Assembly (NCBI GenBank): GCA_964645915.1
Contig: CAZYDH010000002.1
Span: 110,675 to 174,674 of the forward strand
Origin: JACNKV01 sp964645915
GTDB lineage: Bacteria; Fidelibacterota; Marinisomatia; Marinisomatales; JACNKV01
Length of the DNA stretch: 64,000 nucleotides
Direction: 5' to 3'
Shown: positions 28,357 through 36,289 of the stretch, in pieces
Position numbering within the stretch: position 1 is the stretch's first letter
Layout of the letters: the number at the start of each line of letters is the position of its first letter
Notes under the pieces: model-generated
The model's database searches: none
Seen by the model: only the letters and a program-made list of their open reading frames with translations
Told to the model about the DNA's origin: nothing
Position numbers and translations under genes: made by a program

Positions 28357-29150
28357 ATCAAGATCCTTCCAGAGTCCGGACGCTCCTTCATAATAATTGC
28401 TGGAGGATCCGCTGGGCAGATCATCTCGCATACGCCGCAACCAACACACCCATCAAGTATTTCAGGGAGGAAGGCCTTTTTACCATTAACTGTTCCGACT
28501 TCCTTCATCTGAATGGCATGTTTCGGTGGACATTGTAGTTTATCACCAGACGGTGGAGTCCCTGCCTTGCACATATCCATACGAATTTCAATAGGGCATT
28601 GTCTTACACATAGATCACAACTTTCCAGATCATAAGGATGCTCTTTCAAAGGGGTCGGGTTCCAGCGATCGATTTCATTGTAACGAAGTTTTCCTTCAAA
28701 ATTCTCACCACGTGCAAACCCTTTGAATCCTTTCCCTTGAGCTGCAAGGCATTGAGTAGGTGCTGCTACTGTTGCGATAGCCATTTCAGATTGGTGGGAA
28801 TAATCAATATCATGCGATAATGCACCGGTAGGGCATGCCAAGACACACTGAAGCGCATCACAAGAAAAATCACATGCCTGATCACGTGGTTCTATGAATG
28901 GTGTTCCAATTCCAAAACCGTCTGTAAGGTCAGCAATTTTTATTGCATTGACCGGACATACTTGGACACATTGTCCACATTTAATACAAGACGCTAAGAA
29001 TTTGTCTTCTCTTAGTGCTCCCGGAGGACGTAGTTTTTTTACCCAACCTTTTAGAAGAGGAAGAATGCCCATAATTGAGATACCTATTACCGTAGTACCA
29101 AATAATAAACTTTTAATAAAAGTGCGTCGTGTAGTTGTTTTCTTAACCAT
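28353..29150 (-). CDS. nosG: NapG/NosG-type periplasmic Fe-S protein
   Basis: 265 residues with a twin-arginine signal (RRTFIKSL, Arg8-Arg9). Four [4Fe-4S] motif groups follow: CIKCGQCVQVCP near 55, CDALQCVLACP near 97, CDLCVRQCP near 177 and CVGCGVCEMICP near 236. It takes electrons from NosH in the membrane and passes them on towards NosZ, probably through the diheme cytochromes encoded upstream. It ends with a 4-base overlap with nosH and starts 14 bases after nosD. Confidence 0.93.
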   Translation of the reverse strand: MVKKTTTRRTFIKSLLFGTTVIGISIMGILPLLKGWVKKLRPPGALREDKFLASCIKCGQCVQVCPVNAIKIADLTDGFGIGTPFIEPRDQACDFSCDALQCVLACPTGALSHDIDYSHQSEMAIATVAAPTQCLAAQGKGFKGFARGENFEGKLRYNEIDRWNPTPLKEHPYDLESCDLCVRQCPIEIRMDMCKAGTPPSGDKLQCPPKHAIQMKEVGTVNGKKAFLPEILDGCVGCGVCEMICPADPPAIIMKERPDSGRILI

Positions 29151-29164
29151 GAGTATAATATCTA

Positions 29165-30493
29165 TTAAAAATACGGATTTTCATCTTCATTAGACGATTG
29201 TTTTTGAGTATTTAATAAGTCTAATAACCTTTTACGACCTTCATCCATATTTTTTTCTATAATTTCGGGTGTAATAGGAATTGTGCTAGGAACAGGATCA
29301 TGCATGATAAGTAAAGGATCTGTAAAAGGAGCTAAACGTTCAAGAAAATCAAGGACTTCAAGCATGGGAGATCCTTTGAAAAACTGTGCATAAGCCACAT
29401 CCTGCCAAATGCGATCAGCATAGCTGTAAAGTTTATAAGGAGTATCTCCAACAAAGTCCTCATCAAGATCGAATCCTTCAAAATCACTCCAATAATTTCC
29501 TTCCCATAGATGGTGATTTGCTGTTCCACTCCCGCCAACTGAAATTTGAGTTAAATTACCGGCAAACTGATTTTTAATGAATTCATTTCCATGCCAATCA
29601 TTAAGGAACCGAATTCCAACACCATTATACGCAATTAAATTTTGTTCGAATAGATTCACTGTTTCTGGTTGAAAGGGTGATATATCAATATACAGTCCGC
29701 TAGCACAGTAAAGAATTTTATTATTAGCAACGGTTAGATCAGAAGTCTCCTTAAAACCAATTCCAACTCCGGTAGGACCTGCCGCGTGAGCAATAAAATT
29801 ATTTTTTACAATTATTCCGTCACTATACATCAAAAAGATTCCGACCGCATTATTATAATAACTATTATTTTCTACAAGATTATAACGCGAATACATAAAG
29901 TGTAATGAATAACGACAATTTGTCCCTGTGTTTCCTCGAATAGAATTATCGGCGGAATACCATACTACCATATCTCTAGAATCTTGGATCTCATTCGCTT
30001 CTATTTTATTTTGAAAACTATACCATAATCGAACGGCGTCACCTCGTTGTCCCAATTCAAAATCTTTAGAGGAAATTTTATTTCGTCGCACAATACAATT
30101 GTTTGATTGCTGAAGATCAACCCCAAAAAGACAGTTCTCAATGGTGTTGTCTTTTACAACATTAAAGTTACCTCTGATCTGAACTCCAGCATCAATATCG
30201 TTATGAGACTCCCCAGAGTTCGTAAGTTTTAGCCCTTTTATTGTAGCCCCATCGGTTTCAAGGTAAATGACAGATCCTTTACCATTAGCATCTATTGTCA
30301 CTTTGTTTTGACCATCAATGGTAATGGGCTGCTCGATTATAACAGGACCGCTGTATATCCCGGGTTCAGGGATAATAATAGAATTCTTTTCAGCATTATC
30401 TATCAATTCTTGGAAAGATGGATAGGAGGCGAATATGAAGGAGGTATAAAAAAAGAAGAACAGAGGAAAAAATCTAAATTTCTTCCTCTGCAT
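29165..30493 (-). CDS. nosD: NosD, periplasmic copper-centre maturation protein
   Basis: About 442 residues from the ATG at 30493, which directly begins a signal peptide (MQRKKFRFFPLFFFFYTSFI). An upstream ATG at 30547 would overlap the previous gene by 26 bases. The body is a beta-helix with many NNxI/NxI repeats. The tail has GNYWSDFEGFDLDEDFVGD and LEVLDFLERLAPF, shared with the paralogue at 23.9 kb. It works with NosF and NosY to assemble CuZ. Its place, after nosB and before nosG, is as in other clade II clusters. Confidence 0.93.
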   Translation of the reverse strand: MQRKKFRFFPLFFFFYTSFIFASYPSFQELIDNAEKNSIIIPEPGIYSGPVIIEQPITIDGQNKVTIDANGKGSVIYLETDGATIKGLKLTNSGESHNDIDAGVQIRGNFNVVKDNTIENCLFGVDLQQSNNCIVRRNKISSKDFELGQRGDAVRLWYSFQNKIEANEIQDSRDMVVWYSADNSIRGNTGTNCRYSLHFMYSRYNLVENNSYYNNAVGIFLMYSDGIIVKNNFIAHAAGPTGVGIGFKETSDLTVANNKILYCASGLYIDISPFQPETVNLFEQNLIAYNGVGIRFLNDWHGNEFIKNQFAGNLTQISVGGSGTANHHLWEGNYWSDFEGFDLDEDFVGDTPYKLYSYADRIWQDVAYAQFFKGSPMLEVLDFLERLAPFTDPLLIMHDPVPSTIPITPEIIEKNMDEGRKRLLDLLNTQKQSSNEDENPYF

Positions 30494-30521
30494 CTCTAAA
30501 TTATTTTTATAGGAAAAATTG

Positions 30522-31685
30522 TTATTTCTCACTGTCCTCTGCAGCATCTAGACTGCGCTTGGAAAGAAAAGCAAATAGAAGTAATGCTGAGAATACCAGC
30601 ATTAAAAAGAATCCCATGTGCGGATAAGAATTTGTGGTAAACTGAGCGACTTTTCCCTGTCCGAAAACAGTAGGCATAAACGGCTTAAGTGTGAATGCAC
30701 CCATCGAGTTCATATTATGTCCGTACCAATTCAACCAAGCAGCATAAATGACCACAAATAATACCGGAAGGGAAGCAGGGATCAATATAAGCAACTTATG
30801 AATAAGTCCTTTTGTTTTCCTTGACCCGTATACAAAGCCAATCATCGCAATGACAATTAAAAAGAATAAAATGCTTGTAACGCGGACCATATTATCCACC
30901 ATAGGATTATTTTTTACGGGGTCATTGAACCAACGAGCAAGGCTTGTACGATAATGCCAACCCAATAATTGGATACCAGTTCCTTTCCATTCTTCATTCG
31001 TTCCCAAACTTTTTTGATTTGACTCAAAAGCATCTTTTAGGAAGGCAATATCCTTTTCTTTTTGTGATAATTGCTCTTCTTTTTCTTCTTCAATAATCAC
31101 ACCACTTTCGGCTAAAGATGCTTTCATACTGGCTATCAGAGCTTCAGCCGGAGTCATTTCTTCATCTAAACTTTCGCTGTCTTCACCCAAAGCAATGATA
31201 CGACCTGCTAGAAAATCTTTATGATGATATTTAATACCATTTGGGACATAAAGAACAACAGAAAGCCAAATTGCGATCAATGTAAAACCGGTAGCTAATG
31301 TTATTATGCGTTTTTTGGGATTATCAACAAGATACCCCATTAGCATGACTCCAAGCATAGATAGCAGAAAGATTGAAATTAATATCTCAATAGGTCCACC
31401 GGCTGCAATCGGATACATACCGACATAGTGGTTAATCGTATCCATTTCATGTACACAGTCCAATGTGGTTTGTTCTATCTCTTCATTTTCTACTTCTTCA
31501 CATCCATTAAACACACCGTGAGCATGAAAATGTATTTTAACACCATCCGGAAATGATTCTTGAGGATAGTTTGGGGCAGTAAGAGATACCCACCAAATCG
31601 GAATATTATAAATTGGAAATAAAAGAATTATTGCTAGAATAATCGGAAGCTTCGTCCGTAAAAAAGCATTTAGTTGAGGAGTCAT
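30522..31685 (-). CDS. nosB: NosB-like integral membrane protein of the nos cluster
   Basis: 387 residues with about six membrane helices (near 13-33, 100-120, 129-150, 270-290, 298-318, 350-370). The first outside loop ends in TINHYVGMYPI and has two Cys and several His. A long charged, Lys/Glu-rich loop of about 110 residues spans 155-265. It occupies the slot of NosB, a membrane protein found only in clade II nos clusters, between the cytochromes and nosD. The role of NosB is not established, and electron transfer or copper handling has been proposed. Assignment rests on context, topology and the NHxGM motif. Confidence 0.72.
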   Translation of the reverse strand: MTPQLNAFLRTKLPIILAIILLFPIYNIPIWWVSLTAPNYPQESFPDGVKIHFHAHGVFNGCEEVENEEIEQTTLDCVHEMDTINHYVGMYPIAAGGPIEILISIFLLSMLGVMLMGYLVDNPKKRIITLATGFTLIAIWLSVVLYVPNGIKYHHKDFLAGRIIALGEDSESLDEEMTPAEALIASMKASLAESGVIIEEEKEEQLSQKEKDIAFLKDAFESNQKSLGTNEEWKGTGIQLLGWHYRTSLARWFNDPVKNNPMVDNMVRVTSILFFLIVIAMIGFVYGSRKTKGLIHKLLILIPASLPVLFVVIYAAWLNWYGHNMNSMGAFTLKPFMPTVFGQGKVAQFTTNSYPHMGFFLMLVFSALLLFAFLSKRSLDAAEDSEK

Positions 31686-31698
31686 ATATTAATATTTC

Positions 31699-32421
31699 CT
31701 ACCAATCAAAATCTGGGTTTACCCAATCTTTACTTGGTGCTAGTTTTTCTTTAGGAACCGGGATTCGAGATACATAGTTGATCACCATTTTCATATCATC
31801 ATCAGAAAATTCTGCAATTTGTTTGACCATATCCGGATTAGCATTACGACGTTTACCATCACGAATCCATTCAAATTGTCTCAACATATAAAGATAATGC
31901 TGACCATGGATTAGCGGATAATACTTTTCGGCATTTCCTTCACCAATTTCACCATGACACTCAACGCAGTTTATTTTGTATAGTTCTTTTCCTTTTTCAA
32001 ATTCCGGAGTTCCTTCAGCCCATTCACCTTTTCCATTATCAGGATTCATCGGTAATTTTTGCATATATGCAACGACGTCAGCAATAGATTGAGCACCACC
32101 AATAGCACGAGGTAAAGCGAAGGGGTACATCGTTGGATTATCGCGATTCAATTCACGAATATCAGCTAACTGTTTAATGGCAACCGGAGCTAATTGTCCA
32201 GCAATTTGCGGGAATGTACCTTCTTTCGTTCCCCATCCCTCAGGAAGATGGCAACCAGAACAAACTTCATATACATATAACCCATTTTCTAAATCTGGTG
32301 TTAATGTTAAAGCATCATCTCTTTCACTTTCACCTGCCATCCACTCGCTGGCATTTTCTTCTTGAGCGACAGCGGGGATTATTAAGGTAATCAGTAAAAA
32401 AGGTAGAATTATATTTTTCAT
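31699..32421 (-). CDS. Periplasmic diheme cytochrome c of the nos cluster (NosC-like)
   Basis: 240 residues with a signal peptide (cleavage near PAVAQ, 16-20). Two c-type heme sites are present: CSGCH (54-58) and CVECH (152-156), each in its own class-I-like domain. Clade II nos clusters carry two such small cytochromes that link the quinol-side proteins to NosZ. It lies 24 bases after the other diheme cytochrome and 13 bases before nosB. Confidence 0.88.
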   Translation of the reverse strand: MKNIILPFLLITLIIPAVAQEENASEWMAGESERDDALTLTPDLENGLYVYEVCSGCHLPEGWGTKEGTFPQIAGQLAPVAIKQLADIRELNRDNPTMYPFALPRAIGGAQSIADVVAYMQKLPMNPDNGKGEWAEGTPEFEKGKELYKINCVECHGEIGEGNAEKYYPLIHGQHYLYMLRQFEWIRDGKRRNANPDMVKQIAEFSDDDMKMVINYVSRIPVPKEKLAPSKDWVNPDFDW

Positions 32422-32445
32422 TTTTTACTCTAAGTTTATTAATTA

Positions 32446-33108
32446 TTAAGGGGCAAGTTTTGATATATAATCTGATATAATGTCAATTTCTTCATCGGTG
32501 ACTAAAAACATCACGCTCTTCATAGCCATCGTCATTCCATTGGAACGCTCACCGGATTTGATATCATGAATCTGTTGTTTAACATACTCAGGGCTTTGTC
32601 CAGTGATTTTTGGATATTCAGGCATGATGGGTGTTTTTCCGTCTCTACCATGACAAGTAAAACAGGTTTTACGACGGAACAATCGTGAACCGTCGGATCT
32701 TCTTTCAGGAGGAGGTCCTGTTGCCTCTCCTCGTGGAAGTTCAGACACATATTGTGCTAAAATCTCTAATTCTTCGTCAGACACTAATTGCATTATTCCA
32801 TGCATGGCTGCAGTTTGGTTGTTATCACGTGCACCACTTTTAATATCGCGCATTTGTTGAAGAATATAATTGATATTTTGTCCTGCAATTGTTGGATAAA
32901 TAGGATCTAAAGGTGTTTTTCCATCTTCTCCATGGCATATAAAACATGTTTTATTGTGATAGAGAGAGTCTCCAATCGCATTAGCCTGAGTAAGCTCTGT
33001 CTTTAATAAAGAAACCTCAGGTGTGGTGTTCTCGTTAAGATTCTTGGGAGCCAATGCCACTAAAGACAAAAGTATTAGAATTGTGATTCCGTATCTAATC
33101 AGTTTCAT
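32446..33108 (-). CDS. Diheme cytochrome c with duplicated domain (NosC-like)
   Basis: 220 residues from the ATG at 33108, which starts a signal peptide (MKLIRYGITILILLSLVALA). A longer frame adds 18 unlikely residues. Two near-identical domains follow, each a c553/c4-like unit: CFICH (55-59) and CFTCH (149-153), followed by HGxDGKTP and an IxGQ...Y segment in both. This is a clear internal duplication. The likely role is electron delivery to NosZ. It follows nosZ after 120 bases that contain a strong hairpin. Confidence 0.9.
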   Translation of the reverse strand: MKLIRYGITILILLSLVALAPKNLNENTTPEVSLLKTELTQANAIGDSLYHNKTCFICHGEDGKTPLDPIYPTIAGQNINYILQQMRDIKSGARDNNQTAAMHGIMQLVSDEELEILAQYVSELPRGEATGPPPERRSDGSRLFRRKTCFTCHGRDGKTPIMPEYPKITGQSPEYVKQQIHDIKSGERSNGMTMAMKSVMFLVTDEEIDIISDYISKLAP

Positions 33109-33146
33109 GTAAAATATTTCTATTAATATTGTTGAACATTCAAAGC

Positions 33147-33178
33147 GGGCTTCGAATGACAAAAATCATCCGAAGCCC
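33147..33178 (-). terminator. Intercistronic hairpin after nosZ
   Basis: An 8-bp outer stem, GGGCTTCG/CGAAGCCC, continued by a 4-bp ATGA/TCAT inner stem after one mismatch, with a 6-nt loop. A smaller hairpin, CCCTA-4-TAGGG at 33201-33214, lies closer to the nosZ stop. The T tract after the main stem is poor, so partial termination or mRNA 3'-end protection is more likely than full termination. Confidence 0.65.
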
Positions 33179-33228
33179 TTAGTTGTATTAGTTTAAATTA
33201 CCCTAAAAGTAGGGCACGAGTAAAACGT

Positions 33229-35523
33229 TTACTTAACTTTTCTTGCTCCATTCTCATCAAGATATGTTTTTGCACGCAAGCCAAGGTCAGCAGTTTTTAC
33301 TTGATACTGCCACCACTGATTTGCCCAAAGCATAGCATTTTGCCAATCTTTTTTCTTGGCTGCTTTTTCAGCTTTCTTCTTAGCCTCTTCAGCAAAGCCA
33401 AGCTGATCAGTTGCGTCCTCAACAAGTGAAACTACGGTAGCAAAATCAGTATAGTTATGGCTGGTAATATAGGTAACAACCATATTGATTACTTCTTGAG
33501 TTTCTAGGTTAACCTTAACCTGTTTTTCGTAGTCAGCTTTGGAGTAAGTAGTTCCTTCAACCATCTTCTTTTTCTTGCCTTTATAACCTTTAGGTTTCAC
33601 AAGCAAGTAACCCTGCATTTCAAGGTGAAGAGCCGAACAGAATTCCGTACAGTAGTATGGATAAACTCCGGGCTGATCAGCGGTGAATGTAGCAGATGCT
33701 GTTTTCCCCGGTTCTATAGATAGCTGAACATTTTGTCCATACATTGCGAAACCGTGAACTTCATCTTCTGCACGTTCAAGGTTTGTTAAATGGATAGAAA
33801 CAACATCGCCTTCATTTACTTCAATAATTTCCGGATTGATGTGTGAACGAATTAAAGTACCATAAACATCTACTTTCTTTCCAACGCGTTGGATTTTTTC
33901 ACGACCAGCGCGTGTTCTGTATTTGGAAGGAGCGTCAGTTCTACTATCCCAACCGGTTTGATATCGAACGATAGGTTTCAATTTATCCGCGCTAATTGCA
34001 GCGGCATAATGAGGTTCACCCATCGGTAAAGGCATATCATAGAGTAATTCCATGTTTGCACCTTTGATATCAATCAGCTGGTGATTCTGAGGATGTAAGG
34101 GTCCTACCGGATTGAAACGATCGATAGAAAGTTTATTCAATGCGACAAGATATTTTCCATCAGGAGTCTTTGAGTCGCCTTCCATTGTCATTAGGTGACC
34201 TACGTTGTAATGAATGGGTATATCATCAAGGATTTTCCCAGTTTTGTAGTTCCATTTGGTGATCTTTGAATCAACATAGATCGAAGTATAACATACACCA
34301 TCTTCAGAATCATATTGTGTATGTAATGGACCTAAACCAACATTTACTGAACGTTCAAGTGCGGTTTTTAATGCAATTATCGGAATCCCGTAAGGATCGG
34401 TTCCTTCAAAGTCTTCATTTTTGATTGCTTCTTGAATCTTAGCAAAACTATAAACCCAAGCATGACTATCTAACTTACCGGATACAATAATATGTTTTCC
34501 ATCAGGTGTTACGTCACAACCATGAGGACTTTTTGGTTCTGGGACAAGAAACATTAAATTATATTTTAATGCATCTTCAATTGTAATAAGATATTGTCCG
34601 TTTACTTTTTTGATTTTTCCTTTTTTGACTAATTCTTCGGCTTTTTTCCAATTAGTCACATGAAGGAAATCGGTATCTTTTGAAGAGCATCCTGCTTCAA
34701 AAGGTGGGCGTCCGCTTTCAATTCCACCAATATATCGTTCTGAACAGAAAGAATTAGAGAAACCCCATCCATAACTTGGACCTTTACCCGCATCAGAAAT
34801 ATCCTGACTGTAAGGAGGCATTTCAAATGTGAATGATTCTTCAGGGACTAAACGTCCTTTTTCACGGTTGAATTTCCAGTAAGTCAGCCCTCCGCGATAT
34901 TTTTCATTGAAATCTTCCAATGGCACATAATCGTTTGTGAATGGACCAGCATACTGACTTGTTTCCATAACATATTCAGTATTAGGTGTTACAAATGCAC
35001 CACCATGTTCATTTTTGAAAAAGGGATTAACAACAATCTGTTTTGTTTCAAAATCGTGTAGATCAACGACAGCAACTCGTGGATTAGCTTTATCATTGAT
35101 GAATAGATACTGTCCGTCATATTCTCCATCAGTTTCAGAAAAAGATGGATGGTGAGTATCACCATAAGTAATATCTTTTCCACGAATTCTTCCTTGAGCT
35201 AAAACAGCTTTAGATTCATCATCGAATCCATATCCCTGCCAAGGTTCTGGAGTAAAGACAGCTACATATTTAAGAATTCTCATAGATGGAATTCCATAAA
35301 CAATCAATTGACCACTTTGTCCTCCTGAACTGAAGCAAATGTATTCATCTCTACCGCCGGTTGGTGTGTAAGTTTTAGCAGCAGCAAGAATGTTCTTTTC
35401 AGTCAGTCCTCTTTCCTGCATTACTTTTTGTAAGGCGGTTTGAGACCAAACCTGACTAGTCATGATTAATCCCATCAGAATTATCATAATTGTCATGTAT
35501 GGTTTCTTGTTCCTAGGTTTCAT
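33229..35523 (-). CDS. nosZ: Nitrous oxide reductase, clade II (Sec-dependent)
   Basis: 764 residues with a plain Sec signal (MTIMIILMGLIMTSQVWSQ near residues 10-28, no twin arginine), the mark of clade II NosZ. The beta-propeller holds the CuZ ligands, for example GDTHHPSFSET (His124, His125). The cupredoxin domain has the CuA site CTEFCSALHLEM (Cys625, Cys629, His633, Met636). It reduces N2O to N2 in the periplasm. About 120 extra residues after the CuA domain are Lys/Ala-rich and helical with no heme site, which is unusual. It has a strong promoter, a perfect AAGGAGGT ribosome site and leads the nos operon. Confidence 0.96.
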   Translation of the reverse strand: MKPRNKKPYMTIMIILMGLIMTSQVWSQTALQKVMQERGLTEKNILAAAKTYTPTGGRDEYICFSSGGQSGQLIVYGIPSMRILKYVAVFTPEPWQGYGFDDESKAVLAQGRIRGKDITYGDTHHPSFSETDGEYDGQYLFINDKANPRVAVVDLHDFETKQIVVNPFFKNEHGGAFVTPNTEYVMETSQYAGPFTNDYVPLEDFNEKYRGGLTYWKFNREKGRLVPEESFTFEMPPYSQDISDAGKGPSYGWGFSNSFCSERYIGGIESGRPPFEAGCSSKDTDFLHVTNWKKAEELVKKGKIKKVNGQYLITIEDALKYNLMFLVPEPKSPHGCDVTPDGKHIIVSGKLDSHAWVYSFAKIQEAIKNEDFEGTDPYGIPIIALKTALERSVNVGLGPLHTQYDSEDGVCYTSIYVDSKITKWNYKTGKILDDIPIHYNVGHLMTMEGDSKTPDGKYLVALNKLSIDRFNPVGPLHPQNHQLIDIKGANMELLYDMPLPMGEPHYAAAISADKLKPIVRYQTGWDSRTDAPSKYRTRAGREKIQRVGKKVDVYGTLIRSHINPEIIEVNEGDVVSIHLTNLERAEDEVHGFAMYGQNVQLSIEPGKTASATFTADQPGVYPYYCTEFCSALHLEMQGYLLVKPKGYKGKKKKMVEGTTYSKADYEKQVKVNLETQEVINMVVTYITSHNYTDFATVVSLVEDATDQLGFAEEAKKKAEKAAKKKDWQNAMLWANQWWQYQVKTADLGLRAKTYLDENGARKVK

Positions 35524-35526
35524 GAT

Positions 35527-35544
35527 ACCTCCTTTGTTAACAAA
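35527..35544 (-). promoter_or_regulatory. nosZ Shine-Dalgarno and overlapping 12-bp palindrome
   Basis: The ribosome site reads AAGGAGGT on the minus strand (35534-35527), a full match to the anti-SD, 3-4 bases before ATG. It touches the perfect palindrome TTTGTTAACAAA (35533-35544). The half-site TTTGTTAA occurs again inside the promoter spacer, so this may be a regulator site or a structure that hides the ribosome site. Confidence 0.55.
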
Positions 35545-35606
35545 TTCTAATTACTACCATCAGGTTGTATATTAGTAAATCCAATAGCTAAGTTTATTAA
35601 TAATCG

Positions 35607-35635
35607 CTTATATTAACAAAGTATTATTCTGTCAA
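35607..35635 (-). promoter_or_regulatory. nosZ: Predicted sigma-70-type promoter of nosZ
   Basis: On the minus strand a perfect -35 TTGACA (35635-35630), a 17-bp spacer and a -10 TATAAG (35612-35607). Transcription would start near 35600, giving a leader of about 75 bases. The spacer contains TTTGTTAA, half of the palindrome near the nosZ ribosome site. A further inverted repeat, TACTACC-4-GGTTGTA, lies in the leader at 35552-35569. Confidence 0.7.
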
Positions 35636-35771
35636 ATAAGTTGATATTTCGAAGAAATATTTACCGATTATTTTAAAATTATCTTTGATTGATTTTAAGA
35701 TAAATAAATAATTGGTTCATTAAACAAAATAATCATTACCTTTTACGAATTAATACGGTACTCAATCTCTA

Positions 35772-36161
35772 ATGATAATCAAATCAAAAAAATATAATGG
35801 AGTCATTCTGTTACTGCTAATAACCTATTTATTAGCGACAAACACAGTATTACATCCGGTTTTAGAGTATATTGTTGATTATCAAACGATTGTTAATGAA
35901 AAATGTGAAAATCGTACAGTACCCGAATCAGATTGCAATGGTAAATGCTATTTAAAAGACCAAATTGTTAAATTAGTTCAAACAGAAGAAGATCCAATTG
36001 ATAAATTCGTTCAGATTCCCAAAAAGATGAATGTTGATCCTCATCTATATTATACTGAAAATCCTTCTTTTTATACATTACAATCATTAGAGTGTTTTTT
36101 AGATATGCACATAATTGAATTATTAGACCACCTAGATATAGACCGCCCTCCTGAATGTTAG
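35772..36161 (+). CDS. Small secreted/anchored protein with CNGKC motif, partner of the copper TonB receptor
   Basis: 129 residues with one N-terminal hydrophobic segment (about 10-30) and a periplasmic tail. The centre has CENRTVPESDCNGKCYLKDQ (about 45-64) with three Cys, and Cys occurs again near 107 and at the last position. I recall similar small CNGKC(Y/Q)L proteins next to TonB receptors in Bacteroidota, which suggests metal or redox handling, but no function is established. It is divergent from nosZ across 248 bases and sits 128 bases before the TonB receptor. Confidence 0.7.
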   Translation: MIIKSKKYNGVILLLLITYLLATNTVLHPVLEYIVDYQTIVNEKCENRTVPESDCNGKCYLKDQIVKLVQTEEDPIDKFVQIPKKMNVDPHLYYTENPSFYTLQSLECFLDMHIIELLDHLDIDRPPEC

Positions 36162-36213
36162 AATAGTTATCCTAGATAACACACAAAAAAAAAGACTGCA
36201 TATAGTCATTTTC

Positions 36214-36256
36214 GAATAAACCATGGGTTCAAAACTTATTTTACCCAGATTTATTC
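36214..36256 (+). promoter_or_regulatory. Structured leader in front of the copper TonB receptor
   Basis: A long-range hairpin: outer stem GAATAAA/TTTATTC (36214-36220 with 36250-36256), a small internal loop, inner stem TGGGT/ACCCA (36224-36228 with 36243-36247) and a 14-nt loop. It ends 33 bases before the ATG. A perfect GTTATC-3-GATAAC hairpin also lies at 36166-36180. Either could regulate receptor expression. Confidence 0.45.
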
Positions 36257-36289
36257 AAACATATTTTAACATTACAAAAAAGGAATAAT

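Noticed and set aside
35683..35695. TTGATTGAT sequence in the nosZ upstream region as an FNR site
   Set aside because: The second half ATCAA is missing, so it does not meet the FNR palindrome.
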